From positions 1-64,000 of the forward strand of contig NZ_CP041656.2 in assembly GCF_007290395.2 (NCBI RefSeq): a stretch of 64,000 nt of DNA, read 5' to 3'. The position numbers and the translations under genes are program-made. The notes under the pieces were generated by a model, which ran no database searches, was not told the DNA's origin, and worked only from the letters and a program-made list of their open reading frames with translations. This stretch comes from Bradyrhizobium cosmicum (GTDB taxonomy: Bacteria; Pseudomonadota; Alphaproteobacteria; Rhizobiales; Xanthobacteraceae). Of the stretch, positions 11,500 to 19,213 are shown piece by piece (position 1 is the stretch's first letter; each line of letters starts with the position of its first letter).

Positions 11500-12248
11500 C
11501 TATTTCCCGCAGAGCATTATTTGGAGCCGCTATAGCCTGCTTTTGTTGCAGACAATCAGCGGCACGAAAGCTTGATGACATTGAGGGTTGCTGGCTATTA
11601 CCCGGAGAGAGGACCGTGGTTGGCGTGCAGGACAAAGATTTCGGAGCGCTCCCCAACAGCGATGATCTCACCGATAGCTCAGGAGACCCGGAGCTCGACA
11701 AAGCGCTCGGCAAAGCCCTCGTACGAATGGCAAAGACATTTCAAGTAAACCCGAGTTTTGCATTTTTCGCCGACGGGCAGCGGCCCAATGCCTATGCTTC
11801 GCCCGATAGCACGGTAGCAGGAACAGCGGGCTCAGTGATCTTCGGCAAGTCGCTCTTTCAGGATCAATTTAAGCGGTACTCTGATGGCGGCCTCTCTGTC
11901 GTCGCGATCATTGCACACGAATTCGGGCATATTTGTCAATTCAACTTAGGCTTGCAAAAGGAGCTTCGTGGTTCAGAGAAAACGGTACGAAGGATCGAAC
12001 TCCATGCGGACTATATGTCCGGCTGGTACCTTGGCCTTCTCAAACGCAACAACCCATCTGTCAGTTTGTGGGCGTGTGGCGATACGTTTAACAGGATTGG
12101 TGACACCAAGTTCAACGAAGAACAACATCACGGAACGCCAAAAGAGCGGGTAGCCGCGGCTGAAATGGGATTTGCGTTCGGTCAAAATGGAAGCACCGAC
12201 GTGAAGTCGGCGATTGAACAAGGAAAATCATACATTCTCACTATTTGA
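11496..12248 (+). CDS. Exported zinc metallopeptidase (HEFGH...ELHAD)
   Basis: A 250-residue putative zinc protease. The catalytic motif HEFGH is at 141-145, and ELHAD at 168-172 matches the third-ligand ELxAD motif of gluzincin-type peptidases (M48-like and YpfJ-like neutral zinc metallopeptidases). The later HHGTPKERVAAAEMGF (211-226) also resembles the HGT/S..RV...GF segment of YpfJ-type proteins. The N-terminus TISRRALFGAAIA looks like a Tat or Sec signal; Cys16, Cys18 and Cys19 could allow lipidation but there is no clean lipobox. It starts by ATGA overlap with the preceding secreted gene. Exact family needs a profile search; zinc peptidase fold is likely. Confidence 0.75.
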   Translation: MTISRRALFGAAIACFCCRQSAARKLDDIEGCWLLPGERTVVGVQDKDFGALPNSDDLTDSSGDPELDKALGKALVRMAKTFQVNPSFAFFADGQRPNAYASPDSTVAGTAGSVIFGKSLFQDQFKRYSDGGLSVVAIIAHEFGHICQFNLGLQKELRGSEKTVRRIELHADYMSGWYLGLLKRNNPSVSLWACGDTFNRIGDTKFNEEQHHGTPKERVAAAEMGFAFGQNGSTDVKSAIEQGKSYILTI

Positions 12249-12259
12249 AGTATTACCCA

Positions 12260-12523
12260 ATGAAACACCTTTATTCGAATCTCCTTAGGCTTCTGCCCTT
12301 ACTTCTTGCTCCGCAGCTAGCGAGTGCTCAGAATTCACTGAGCCAGCCGAAGTCATTCGCTAAAGAGATAGTGGCCACTGTTGCGCTCTTCGATAAGGAC
12401 GAAACCGCCCCTCGCAGAAAGCATCTGGGATACGGACCTGCCGCGTTCACCCACGACTTAGATTACGGCCAGGATAAAGGGGTCATAAAAGCCAGCAAAG
12501 CGAAGAAGCACAGCGCAAGTTGA
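12260..12523 (+). CDS. Secreted protein, probable 5' part of a frameshifted gene
   Basis: Unrecognised 87-residue product from the ATG at 12260, with a signal peptide (LLRLLPLLLAPQLASA, cleavage before Gln). It follows the metallopeptidase by 11 bases. The last part of the frame is Lys/Ala/Ser-rich and then stops. The -1 frame from 12478 continues as a charged amphipathic segment (SEEAQRKLKEELIARAKERA) into the next short frame, so one base has probably been lost between 12478 and 12523, where runs such as GGGG and AAAA occur. The intact gene would span 12260-12741, about 160 residues. Confidence 0.55.
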   Translation: MKHLYSNLLRLLPLLLAPQLASAQNSLSQPKSFAKEIVATVALFDKDETAPRRKHLGYGPAAFTHDLDYGQDKGVIKASKAKKHSAS

Positions 12524-12741
12524 AAGAAGAGCTTATCGCACGAGCAAAAGAAAGGGCTGTTAACAGTATAGCAGCTGGCTCGCTTCAAATACCTGGGATT
12601 GACATCAATTCAGCAATCCAATCTGATCCAACCTTCACTTCGTCTTCGACTTACGAAAAGGCTCTTGGCTTGCTTGTTGAGACCGAGCTCGCTCGTGAGG
12701 ACCCCACGATACCGCAGAAATTTCTAGATGGCTCCGAATGA
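12520..12741 (+). CDS. Probable 3' part of the frameshifted secreted protein
   Basis: Open frame of 73 codons from a TTG whose bases overlap the upstream TGA. It has no ribosome binding site and no signal peptide. Its first residues continue a helix already readable in the same frame back to 12478, so I think it is the C-terminal half of the preceding gene rather than an independent one. The product is a helical N-part, then a segment PGIDINSAIQSDPTF and an acidic C-terminus. No known domain recognised. Confidence 0.4.
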   Translation: MKEELIARAKERAVNSIAAGSLQIPGIDINSAIQSDPTFTSSSTYEKALGLLVETELAREDPTIPQKFLDGSE

Positions 12742-13370
12742 AATATAGCATCATCTGCCTCTGATTGGCTGAGAGCGGTGCGCTCGATCATCGAACCGCT
12801 GGCCATTGAGACGTTCGCGCGTTCTATTCTGCTTGTGAGAGGGTGATAGTCAAACATAGACACTATCAAGACGTCGTTCGGGGCGCTGAGCCGCGAGGCG
12901 TAGACGCTGGTTTATGTTTTAAGTATCGATCGGTCGGCAGGTGCAATTCGAACGAGTTGCGGGCTCAGAATCCGCTAACACTGACAGCGCGTCTTGCAGC
13001 GATTGCCCGTGCTTCCAAGTGCACCCAATAACGTCCGGAACGGCCGCCGTCTGCCACCAATACAACCAGAAAATGGCGCCGCGTGATGCAGACTCACGTT
13101 TTGTGCGTTAGAGAGAGGTTTGTGAGTCAGGGATTTAGGTTGTTAGCGTCAGATATGTTGGATCGGTTTTAATCGCCGTTGATTTCGTTGAACATTTTTG
13201 GGCGACTGAGTCGGGGTTTGTTTGTGAGAGGACAGCTTTGGACGGTCATCATGCCCGGGCTTGTTGCGGGCATAAGGCTATGGGAATGCCTAACCTGAAC
13301 CTCACCCGCCACTATCGCGACGAAGTGGCATGAACCCGCTGGCCTATTCCGGGCCGGGAAACGCCATGCC
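12742..13370. other. Right flank of the island, no supported gene
   Basis: About 630 bases, AT-richer at the left and returning to genome-like composition near 13250. Only short frames without signal, domain or ribosome binding site are present (for example 12843-13031). A degenerate family A palindrome lies at 13250-13273. No integrase or transposase remnant was recognised. Confidence 0.5.
13250..13273. repeat. Family A palindromic repeat, degenerate copy
   Basis: CATGCCCGGGC-TTGTT-GCGGGCAT, a diverged member of the palindrome family found at 2834, 34326 and 58359. It sits at the right edge of the AT-rich island. Confidence 0.55.
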
Positions 13371-13838
13371 ATGACCAGCTCCGTCGCCACCAGCTCCGCC
13401 CGACCATCCCGCCGCCTCGGCGTCATCGGCAGCCTTGTCGGCGTGCTGGCGCTGATGGCGGCCGTGCTGCCTCACTGGGTCGTGCCGATGGTGTTTCCGC
13501 CGCCGCCGGCGGACCAGGTGATCGTCGACACCGGGCACCGCATCAAGGACCGCGTGATCGCCCGCGTGAAGGGCGTGGAGTATCAGGCGCCCAAGGTCGA
13601 GAAATCGGCGGGACGAAGCTGGAGCGAAACAGCTTCAGCCGCCGCGATCTCGCTCGGCCTGCTCGCCATCCTGCTCTCGGTGCTCTCGCTGATTTTCCGC
13701 GAAGAGCGCCTCCTCGCCGCCGTCGCCGCCACGCTCGGCACCGGCGCCATCGCAATCGAAATTTCGTTCGTCATGATCGGCGCGCTGATCCTGATCGCGA
13801 TCCTCTATGTGGTGGGGAATGTCATCGGGCTGTTCTAG
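13371..13838 (+). CDS. Small integral membrane protein, unknown function
   Basis: A 155-residue hypothetical membrane protein. Hydrophobic segments are visible at about 17-36 (VIGSLVGVLALMAAVLPHWVV), 88-108 (AAISLGLLAILLSVLSLIF), and two more towards the C-terminus (about 113-133 and 135-154), so three or four membrane passes. A loop of about 50 residues containing basic and polar residues separates the first two. No known domain recognised. It is 113 bases upstream of the murA-like gene on the same strand; genome-like composition shows it lies outside the AT-rich island. Confidence 0.7.
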   Translation: MTSSVATSSARPSRRLGVIGSLVGVLALMAAVLPHWVVPMVFPPPPADQVIVDTGHRIKDRVIARVKGVEYQAPKVEKSAGRSWSETASAAAISLGLLAILLSVLSLIFREERLLAAVAATLGTGAIAIEISFVMIGALILIAILYVVGNVIGLF

Positions 13839-13951
13839 ACTCCTCCGAGCCTGACGGGCCGGCTTTGACCACGGCCAGCACAATTGCTACCGCGCTCAAA
13901 TCTCTGTAGTTTCCGCCCGAAACCGCCCACCAACAGAACAGCGAGACCCCT

Positions 13952-15247
13952 GTGGCGCCCATCCAGTACATCGTCGAGGGCGGTCACCGGCTCTCGGGCT
14001 CGATCGAGCCGTCCGGCAACAAGAATTCGGCGCTGCCGATCATCGCCGCTGCCTTGCTCACCGAGCATCCGGTGACACTGGAGAACGTGCCGCGGATCCG
14101 CGACACCGAGACGCTGGTCGAGCTGATCCGCTCGGTCGGCGCGGCGGCGGAATGGACCGCGCGCAATACGCTTCAGATCCACGCCAAGAGCATTCGCGCC
14201 GCCGACCTCGATCCCGAGCTCTGCGTGCGCATCCGCGCCTCGATCCTGCTCGCCGGCCCGCTGCTCGCCCGCTGCGGCGAGGTGATGCTGCCGCCGCCCG
14301 GCGGCGACGTCATCGGCCGCCGCCGCCTCGACACGCACGTGCTCGCGCTCGAACAGCTGGGGGCCAAGGTCACGGCGACCGACCGGCTCGAATTCCGCGC
14401 TTCGAAACTCACCGGCGCCGACGTGTTCCTGGACGAGCCCAGCGTCACCGCGACCGAAAACGCGCTCGTCGCAGCCGTGGCGGCCGAAGGCACCACGTAT
14501 TTGCGCAACGCCGCCTCCGAGCCGCATGTGCAGGACCTCGCCAATTTCCTGGTCGCGCTCGGCGCCAGGATCGAGGGCATCGGCACCAACACCATGATCG
14601 TGCATGGACCCGCGACGCTGGGCGGCACGACCTACAGGATCCAGCCCGATCATATCGAGGTCGGCTCGCTGATCGGCCTTGCCGCCGTGACGCGCTCTCC
14701 CTTGCGCATCGTGCGCGCCGGCGTCGAGCATCTGCGCTCGATCCGCATGGGCTTCGAGCGGCTCGGCATCGTCTGCCGCATCGAGGGCGACGATCTCATC
14801 GTGCCCTCCAACCAGACGATGAAGATCCAGGACGATTTTGGCGGCCACGTGCCGAAGCTGGAAGACCAGCCCTGGCCCGCCTTCCCGGCCGACCTGATGT
14901 CGATCGCGATCGTCACCGCCACGCAATGCGAGGGCGTGATCCTGATGTTCGAGAAGATGTTCGAATCGCGGATGTTCTTCGTCGACAAGCTGATCGCGAT
15001 GGGCGCACGAATCGTGCTGTGCGATCCGCACCGTGCCATCATCGCCGGCCCCAGCCGCCTGCACGGCGCGACGATGACCTCGCCCGACATTCGCGCCGGC
15101 ATGGCGATGCTGCTCGCCGCGGTCTGCGCCGAGGGCACCTCCACGATCAACAACGCCGACCAAATCGAGCGCGGCTACGAGCGCATCGAGGAGCGGCTGA
15201 ATGCGCTGGGTGCCAAAATCAAGCGCGTGCCGGAAAGGAAGAGCTGA
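13952..15247 (+). CDS. murA: MurA-family enolpyruvyl transferase with Asp replacing catalytic Cys
   Basis: Family: UDP-N-acetylglucosamine 1-carboxyvinyltransferase, which transfers enolpyruvate from PEP in the first committed step of peptidoglycan synthesis. The 431-residue length is normal and it starts at GTG. Residues equivalent to E. coli Lys22 (SGNKNS, Lys24), Arg120 (Arg124), Asp305 (PAFPAD) and Arg397 (DIRAG) are kept. The active-site loop, however, reads LPPPGGDVIGRR, so Asp119 occupies the place of Cys115. Asp at this site is known in naturally fosfomycin-resistant MurA enzymes. Overall sequence is rather divergent from the usual rhizobial MurA, so it could be a second paralogue with a related role. 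Confidence 0.85.
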   Translation: MAPIQYIVEGGHRLSGSIEPSGNKNSALPIIAAALLTEHPVTLENVPRIRDTETLVELIRSVGAAAEWTARNTLQIHAKSIRAADLDPELCVRIRASILLAGPLLARCGEVMLPPPGGDVIGRRRLDTHVLALEQLGAKVTATDRLEFRASKLTGADVFLDEPSVTATENALVAAVAAEGTTYLRNAASEPHVQDLANFLVALGARIEGIGTNTMIVHGPATLGGTTYRIQPDHIEVGSLIGLAAVTRSPLRIVRAGVEHLRSIRMGFERLGIVCRIEGDDLIVPSNQTMKIQDDFGGHVPKLEDQPWPAFPADLMSIAIVTATQCEGVILMFEKMFESRMFFVDKLIAMGARIVLCDPHRAIIAGPSRLHGATMTSPDIRAGMAMLLAAVCAEGTSTINNADQIERGYERIEERLNALGAKIKRVPERKS

Positions 15248-15253
15248 GGCTCT

Positions 15254-15407
15254 TCTTCGCCTCTCCTCGCTTGCGGGGAGAGGCCGGAATGTATCGCAGA
15301 TGCATTCCGGGTGAGGGGGACTCTCCGCGAGTCCAACTCTCACCTCCCCCGCGGAGACTCCCCCTCACCCCGACCCTCTCCCCGCAAGCGGGGAGAGGGA
15401 GAAGAAG
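15254..15407. repeat. Family C long palindromic element, copy 1
   Basis: About 154 bases whose ends are inverted (CCTCGCTTGCGGGGAGAG on the left, CTCTCCCCGCAAGCGGGGAG on the right) and whose inner part carries a second inverted pair (GAGGGGGACTCTCCGCG / CGGAGACTCCCCCTC). It starts 6 bases past the murA-like stop. A near-identical copy is at 20590-20746 and a fragment at 39012. Confidence 0.85.
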
Positions 15408-15451
15408 CACGGGCCATGTTTTCGTCGCGCGGCCGTGCTAATGAGCCCGCC

Positions 15452-16846
15452 ATGCTCGACACCGCCCGACATCAACCGCAGCCGCAAGCCGGCGCGCCGC
15501 CGAATCATCTCGCCGAAGAATTCGTCGAGACGCTGCGGCTGGCCGTGCCGATGATGCTGACGCAGCTCGGACAGATCGCGATGATCACGACCGACCTCGC
15601 GATGATCGGCAGGCTCGGTGAGGACGCGGTCGCGGCAGCCGCGCTGGCCCATACGGTCTATTTCGTCAGCTTCACCTTCGGGCTCGGGCTGGTGACCGCG
15701 GTATCGCCGCTGGCCGCACAGGCGTTCGGCGCGGGCGACGTCAAGCGGCTTCGACACGCCTTGCGCGTCGGCCTGTGGGTCTCGCTCCTCATCTCGATGC
15801 CGATGATGGCTTCGCCGCTCTACGGCGAAAGGATCCTGCTTGCGCTCGGCCAGGCGCCGCAGTCGGCCGCACTCGCCCAGCGCTATCTGAACGGACTGGC
15901 CTGGGGCATCGCGCCGGCACTCGGCTTCATCGCGCTGCGCAGCATGATGAGCGCGGTGAACCGGCCGCAGGCGCCGCTGTGGATCACGCTCGCGGCGATC
16001 CCCGTCAATGCCGCGCTGGTCTATGCCCTGATCCATGGCCTGTTCGGCCTCCCGGAGCTCGGCCTGTTCGGCGCGGGGCTGGCGACCACGCTGGTCAATC
16101 TCGGCACCTTTCTCGCTGCGCTGGCCATCGCCGCATGGCGAAAACCGTTTGCCGATTACCAGCCGCTTGCACGCCTGTGGCGGATCGACTGGCCGCTGAT
16201 GCGGCGGCTCATCGCGATCGGAGCGCCAATCTCGTTTTCCCTGCTGCTGGAATACGGCCTGTTCTCGTCGGCCGCACTGCTGATGGGATTGATCTCGACA
16301 GCGGCGCTCGCCGCGCACCAGATCGCGCTCCAGGTCACGGCCGTGCTGTTCATGGTCCCGCTCGGCATCGGCATGGCCGCGACGGTGCGGGTCGGCCACG
16401 CGTTCGGCCGCAACGACCCGGCCGCGGTGCGCCGCGCCGGCCTGGTTGCTTCCGTGCTCGGGATCGCGTGCGTCTCCGCGCTGACCGTCGCCATCATCCT
16501 CGGCCGCTACGAGCTCGGGCGGCTGTTTTTCGGCCACGGCGAGACCGGGGCGGCAACGGTCGAGCTGACAGCGACGCTGCTGCTGGTCGGCGCGACCTTC
16601 TTCATCGCCGATGCGCTCCAGACCATCATGGGCGGCGCCCTGCGCGGCATCAATGACACCAGGATGACGCTGGTGTTCGCGGCGATCGGCTATTGGTGCG
16701 TCGGCTTTCCCATCGCCTGGTGGCTTGCCTTCCACGCCCATCTCGGCGCGGTCGGCGTCTGGATCGGGCTGTCGATCGGATCGTTCGTCTATGCCGGCCT
16801 TCTGATCTTGCGCTTCCGGTTGCTGACGCGCAGATTGGCGGCATGA
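15452..16846 (+). CDS. MATE-family multidrug efflux transporter
   Basis: A 464-residue multidrug and toxic compound extrusion transporter, driven by Na+ or H+. The sequence shows about twelve hydrophobic segments and MATE-type features: the N-terminal VPMMLTQLGQIAMITTDLAMIG, SPLAAQAFGAGD after the second helix, LRSMMSAVNRPQAPLW, and the matching second-half AATVRVGHAFGRND and GALRGINDTR. The ATG at 15452 is preferred; another at 15416 is in frame, and earlier codons would fall in the repeat element. Its TGA overlaps the next ATG, so it heads a coupled three-gene cassette. Substrate unknown. Confidence 0.88.
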   Translation: MLDTARHQPQPQAGAPPNHLAEEFVETLRLAVPMMLTQLGQIAMITTDLAMIGRLGEDAVAAAALAHTVYFVSFTFGLGLVTAVSPLAAQAFGAGDVKRLRHALRVGLWVSLLISMPMMASPLYGERILLALGQAPQSAALAQRYLNGLAWGIAPALGFIALRSMMSAVNRPQAPLWITLAAIPVNAALVYALIHGLFGLPELGLFGAGLATTLVNLGTFLAALAIAAWRKPFADYQPLARLWRIDWPLMRRLIAIGAPISFSLLLEYGLFSSAALLMGLISTAALAAHQIALQVTAVLFMVPLGIGMAATVRVGHAFGRNDPAAVRRAGLVASVLGIACVSALTVAIILGRYELGRLFFGHGETGAATVELTATLLLVGATFFIADALQTIMGGALRGINDTRMTLVFAAIGYWCVGFPIAWWLAFHAHLGAVGVWIGLSIGSFVYAGLLILRFRLLTRRLAA

Positions 16847-17331
16847 TCGGGACAGTCCACGAAGTCACGCCTGAGGTCGATGCCGGTGCCGTGCTGGCAG
16901 GCGCGCAGTTCATCGACGCGTTTCGCGTCGAGATCGGTACGGCAGCAGTGAATGCGCGCGAGGCCTGCACGAGGATGGTGCTGCACGGACCACGCTGGAT
17001 CGATGCGCTGATACGCCTGCGCAACATTCTGGTGACGCCATTCGGCTTGAAGACATCGGGCGAAGGCGCGCCGGCGCCGGGCGGACTGATCGGCCTGTTT
17101 CCGGTGCTGAGCGAGACGCCGGAAAGGCTGGTCGCGGGCTTTGACGATTCCCACCTCGATTTCCGCATCGTGGTCGATGTCGCGGGCACGGCGGCGGACC
17201 GCCGGGTGACCTCGACCACGCTGGTGCGGACGCATAATCTGCTCGGACGCAGCTATCTCACGCTCATCATGCCCTTCCACAAGCTCGTGGTCCGCAGCAT
17301 GATGGGACGCATCGCGGAGCCGGCCCGATGA
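16843..17331 (+). CDS. DUF2867-like protein
   Basis: A 162-residue protein of unknown biochemical role, resembling DUF2867 family proteins (tentative): the segments FRVEIGTAA, GLFPVLSETPERLVAGFDDSHLDFRIVV and the C-terminal RTHNLLGRSYLTLIMPFHKLVVR fit that family's pattern of a beta-rich fold ending in a PFH helix. No signal peptide. The start at 16843 overlaps the MATE stop as ATGA, and its own stop overlaps the next start as ATGA at 17328, so the three are co-translated. A role linked to efflux or detoxification is only inferred from position. Confidence 0.72.
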   Translation: MIGTVHEVTPEVDAGAVLAGAQFIDAFRVEIGTAAVNAREACTRMVLHGPRWIDALIRLRNILVTPFGLKTSGEGAPAPGGLIGLFPVLSETPERLVAGFDDSHLDFRIVVDVAGTAADRRVTSTTLVRTHNLLGRSYLTLIMPFHKLVVRSMMGRIAEPAR

Positions 17332-17978
17332 CGCTCTCCGTCGACCTCTTCTTCTCATTCCGCAGCCCGTTCAGCTATCTGGCGCTGCCAAAGACGCTGA
17401 AGCTCGTCGAAGACTATGACCTCGCGGTGAATCTGCGGCCGGTCTATCCGCTCGCGGTCCGCGTGCCCGGTTTCTTCAAGAAGGCCAGCCCGAACTTCAT
17501 TCGCTATGTGGTGCTCGACAGCACGCGCGTGGCGCAGCACGAGGGCATTCCGTTCCGCTTTCCGAGGCCCGATCCGATCGTGCAGGACAAGGTGACGCTC
17601 GATGTCGCGGCCGAGCAGCCCTACATCCACCGCCTGACCCGGCTCGGCGCCATGGCGCAGCTCGAGGGCCGCTCGCTCGATTTCACAGCCGCGATAGCGC
17701 CCGTGCTCTGGGACGGCTCGGTGGCGGGATGGAACGAGGGCGATCACCTCGCCCGCGCCGCCGGAAAGGCCGGCTTCGACCTCGCCGCGATGGATGATGC
17801 GATCAAAGCTGACGCCGATCGCTACGAGCAGGTGATCGCGGAGAACGAAAAGGACCACGCGGCATCAGGCCATTGGGGCGTGCCGACTTTCGTATTCGAG
17901 AACGAGCCGTTCTTCGGCCAGGACCGCATCGATCTCCTGGTCTGGCGTATGCAAAGCAAGGGCCTGACGAAGCGGTAG
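17328..17978 (+). CDS. DsbA-fold isomerase, 2-hydroxychromene-2-carboxylate isomerase-like
   Basis: A 216-residue cytoplasmic thioredoxin-fold protein of the HCCA isomerase/DsbA family. The N-terminal DLFFSFRSPFSYLALP matches the Ser-containing active-site region of kappa-class GST and HCCA isomerases, with no CxxC. The C-terminal GVPTFVFENEPFFGQDRID contains the cis-Pro loop and GxDR pattern of the family. Known members isomerise naphthalene-type ring-cleavage products with glutathione, but many are uncharacterised. It ends the MATE cassette by ATGA overlap and converges on the FUSC gene with a one-base gap. Confidence 0.82.
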   Translation: MTLSVDLFFSFRSPFSYLALPKTLKLVEDYDLAVNLRPVYPLAVRVPGFFKKASPNFIRYVVLDSTRVAQHEGIPFRFPRPDPIVQDKVTLDVAAEQPYIHRLTRLGAMAQLEGRSLDFTAAIAPVLWDGSVAGWNEGDHLARAAGKAGFDLAAMDDAIKADADRYEQVIAENEKDHAASGHWGVPTFVFENEPFFGQDRIDLLVWRMQSKGLTKR

Positions 17979-17979
17979 T

Positions 17980-19095
17980 TCACACACCCTTGCGCACCGG
18001 ACCATCCGCCGCCGCCTCCGACCATTCGCCGACGACGCGGTCGAGATCGCAGAGATTCTGGTGCATCTGCTCCAGCGAGAAGCCGATCGCGAAGAAGCGC
18101 TCGGCGGTGTCGCCGGGCTGGCCGCGGATCAGTCCGTCCTGACGCACGGCGGCGACCGCCTCGGCATAATGCTGGAGCGCGACGTGGACGGGATGGATCG
18201 GCGGCGCGCCGGCGCCCTCGCGCAACGCCGCGGCGGCCGATCGCAGGAAGCGCGCGATCACGGTCGAGACCTCCGCCAGGGGAGCTGCGAGCCGCATCTG
18301 CACATCGACAGGCAGCGGTACAACGGTGGCACGGCCGATCATCACGACGTCATGGCGCAGGCGCAGGACCGTGCGCAACAGCGGGCCGGTATCGGGCCCG
18401 CCCGACAGACGCGCGGCGCGCTCGCGCTCGGCCTCGGCGCCGATCGCATTGAGCCCGACCATCGCCGTGCCGATGCCGTCCTGGATCCGGTGCAGCGCGT
18501 CGTTGTCGCGGCCGCGCGTCAGGCCGGCGAGCAGCTCGGTTAACGCATCCGCAATCAGCTCGAGCAGCTTTGCCGCAGCGGCGCGGATCTGCCGCACCGC
18601 GCGCGAAGGCAGCACCAGGAACGAGACGAGCAGCCCCGTGACGGCGCCGACCCCGACCTCGCTGACCCGGTCGATCGCCGAGGTCATGGGATCGGAGTGA
18701 TGCATGGTCGGAACCAGCAGCACGATCACCGCCGTCACCGTGGCCGCGCTAAGGCTCGGATTGATCGCGGCGATGAAGGCCAGCGGGGCGACCGAGAGCA
18801 CCAGCAGGCCGAGCAGGCCAGCCTCGCTCGAATAAGGAATCAGGATCGCGATGGCGCCGCCATAGATGGCGCCACCGATGGTGCCGAGCAAATAGTCGCG
18901 CGTCGCCTTCAGCGAGCGGCCGACGCTCATCTGGGTCACGATGAGCGAGGTCAGGACCGCCCAGAGCGGCAACAGCAGATGCAGCGCGGTGGCGATGGCA
19001 TAGGCCGCGGTGGCGGCCACGGTGACCCGGATCGCCAGTCCCAATTGCGTCCGCCGCGACCGGATCCGGTCGAACAGCTTTCCCGCCAATGCCAT
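17980..19095 (-). CDS. FUSC-family inner membrane transporter-like protein
   Basis: A 371-residue membrane protein of the FUSC / aromatic acid exporter type. The N-terminal 170 residues hold about six hydrophobic segments, including IRVTVAATAAYAIA, WAVLTSLIVTQMSVGRSLKAT and GTIGGAIYGGAIAIL; the sequence TSLIVTQMSVGRSLKAT is typical of the family. The C-terminal 190 residues are soluble and largely helical, with many Arg and Ala. Start chosen at the ATG whose complement is at 19093-19095 (MALAGKLFDRIRSRR). Upstream codons lack membrane-protein character. It is divergent from the MmgE/PrpD gene and convergent with the isomerase gene. Confidence 0.82.
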   Translation of the reverse strand: MALAGKLFDRIRSRRTQLGLAIRVTVAATAAYAIATALHLLLPLWAVLTSLIVTQMSVGRSLKATRDYLLGTIGGAIYGGAIAILIPYSSEAGLLGLLVLSVAPLAFIAAINPSLSAATVTAVIVLLVPTMHHSDPMTSAIDRVSEVGVGAVTGLLVSFLVLPSRAVRQIRAAAAKLLELIADALTELLAGLTRGRDNDALHRIQDGIGTAMVGLNAIGAEAERERAARLSGGPDTGPLLRTVLRLRHDVVMIGRATVVPLPVDVQMRLAAPLAEVSTVIARFLRSAAAALREGAGAPPIHPVHVALQHYAEAVAAVRQDGLIRGQPGDTAERFFAIGFSLEQMHQNLCDLDRVVGEWSEAAADGPVRKGV

Positions 19096-19213
19096 GGTCA
19101 AACGTTCCGATCTTCTCGAGCCAGGCAAAAGCATGGCTGATGCCCGCGGCCCCAAGGCCGCTTGAAAGGCCAAATCAGCCCGCCTAACTTGCGCGCCAAA
19201 ACGAGGAAACACG

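Noticed and set aside
12478..12523. Programmed -1 frameshifting in the last island gene
   Set aside because: I could not find a convincing X-XXY-YYZ slippery heptamer in the right phase, so simple base loss is preferred.
12843..13031. 62-codon frame in the right island flank
   Set aside because: No signal, domain or ribosome binding site; composition looks non-coding.
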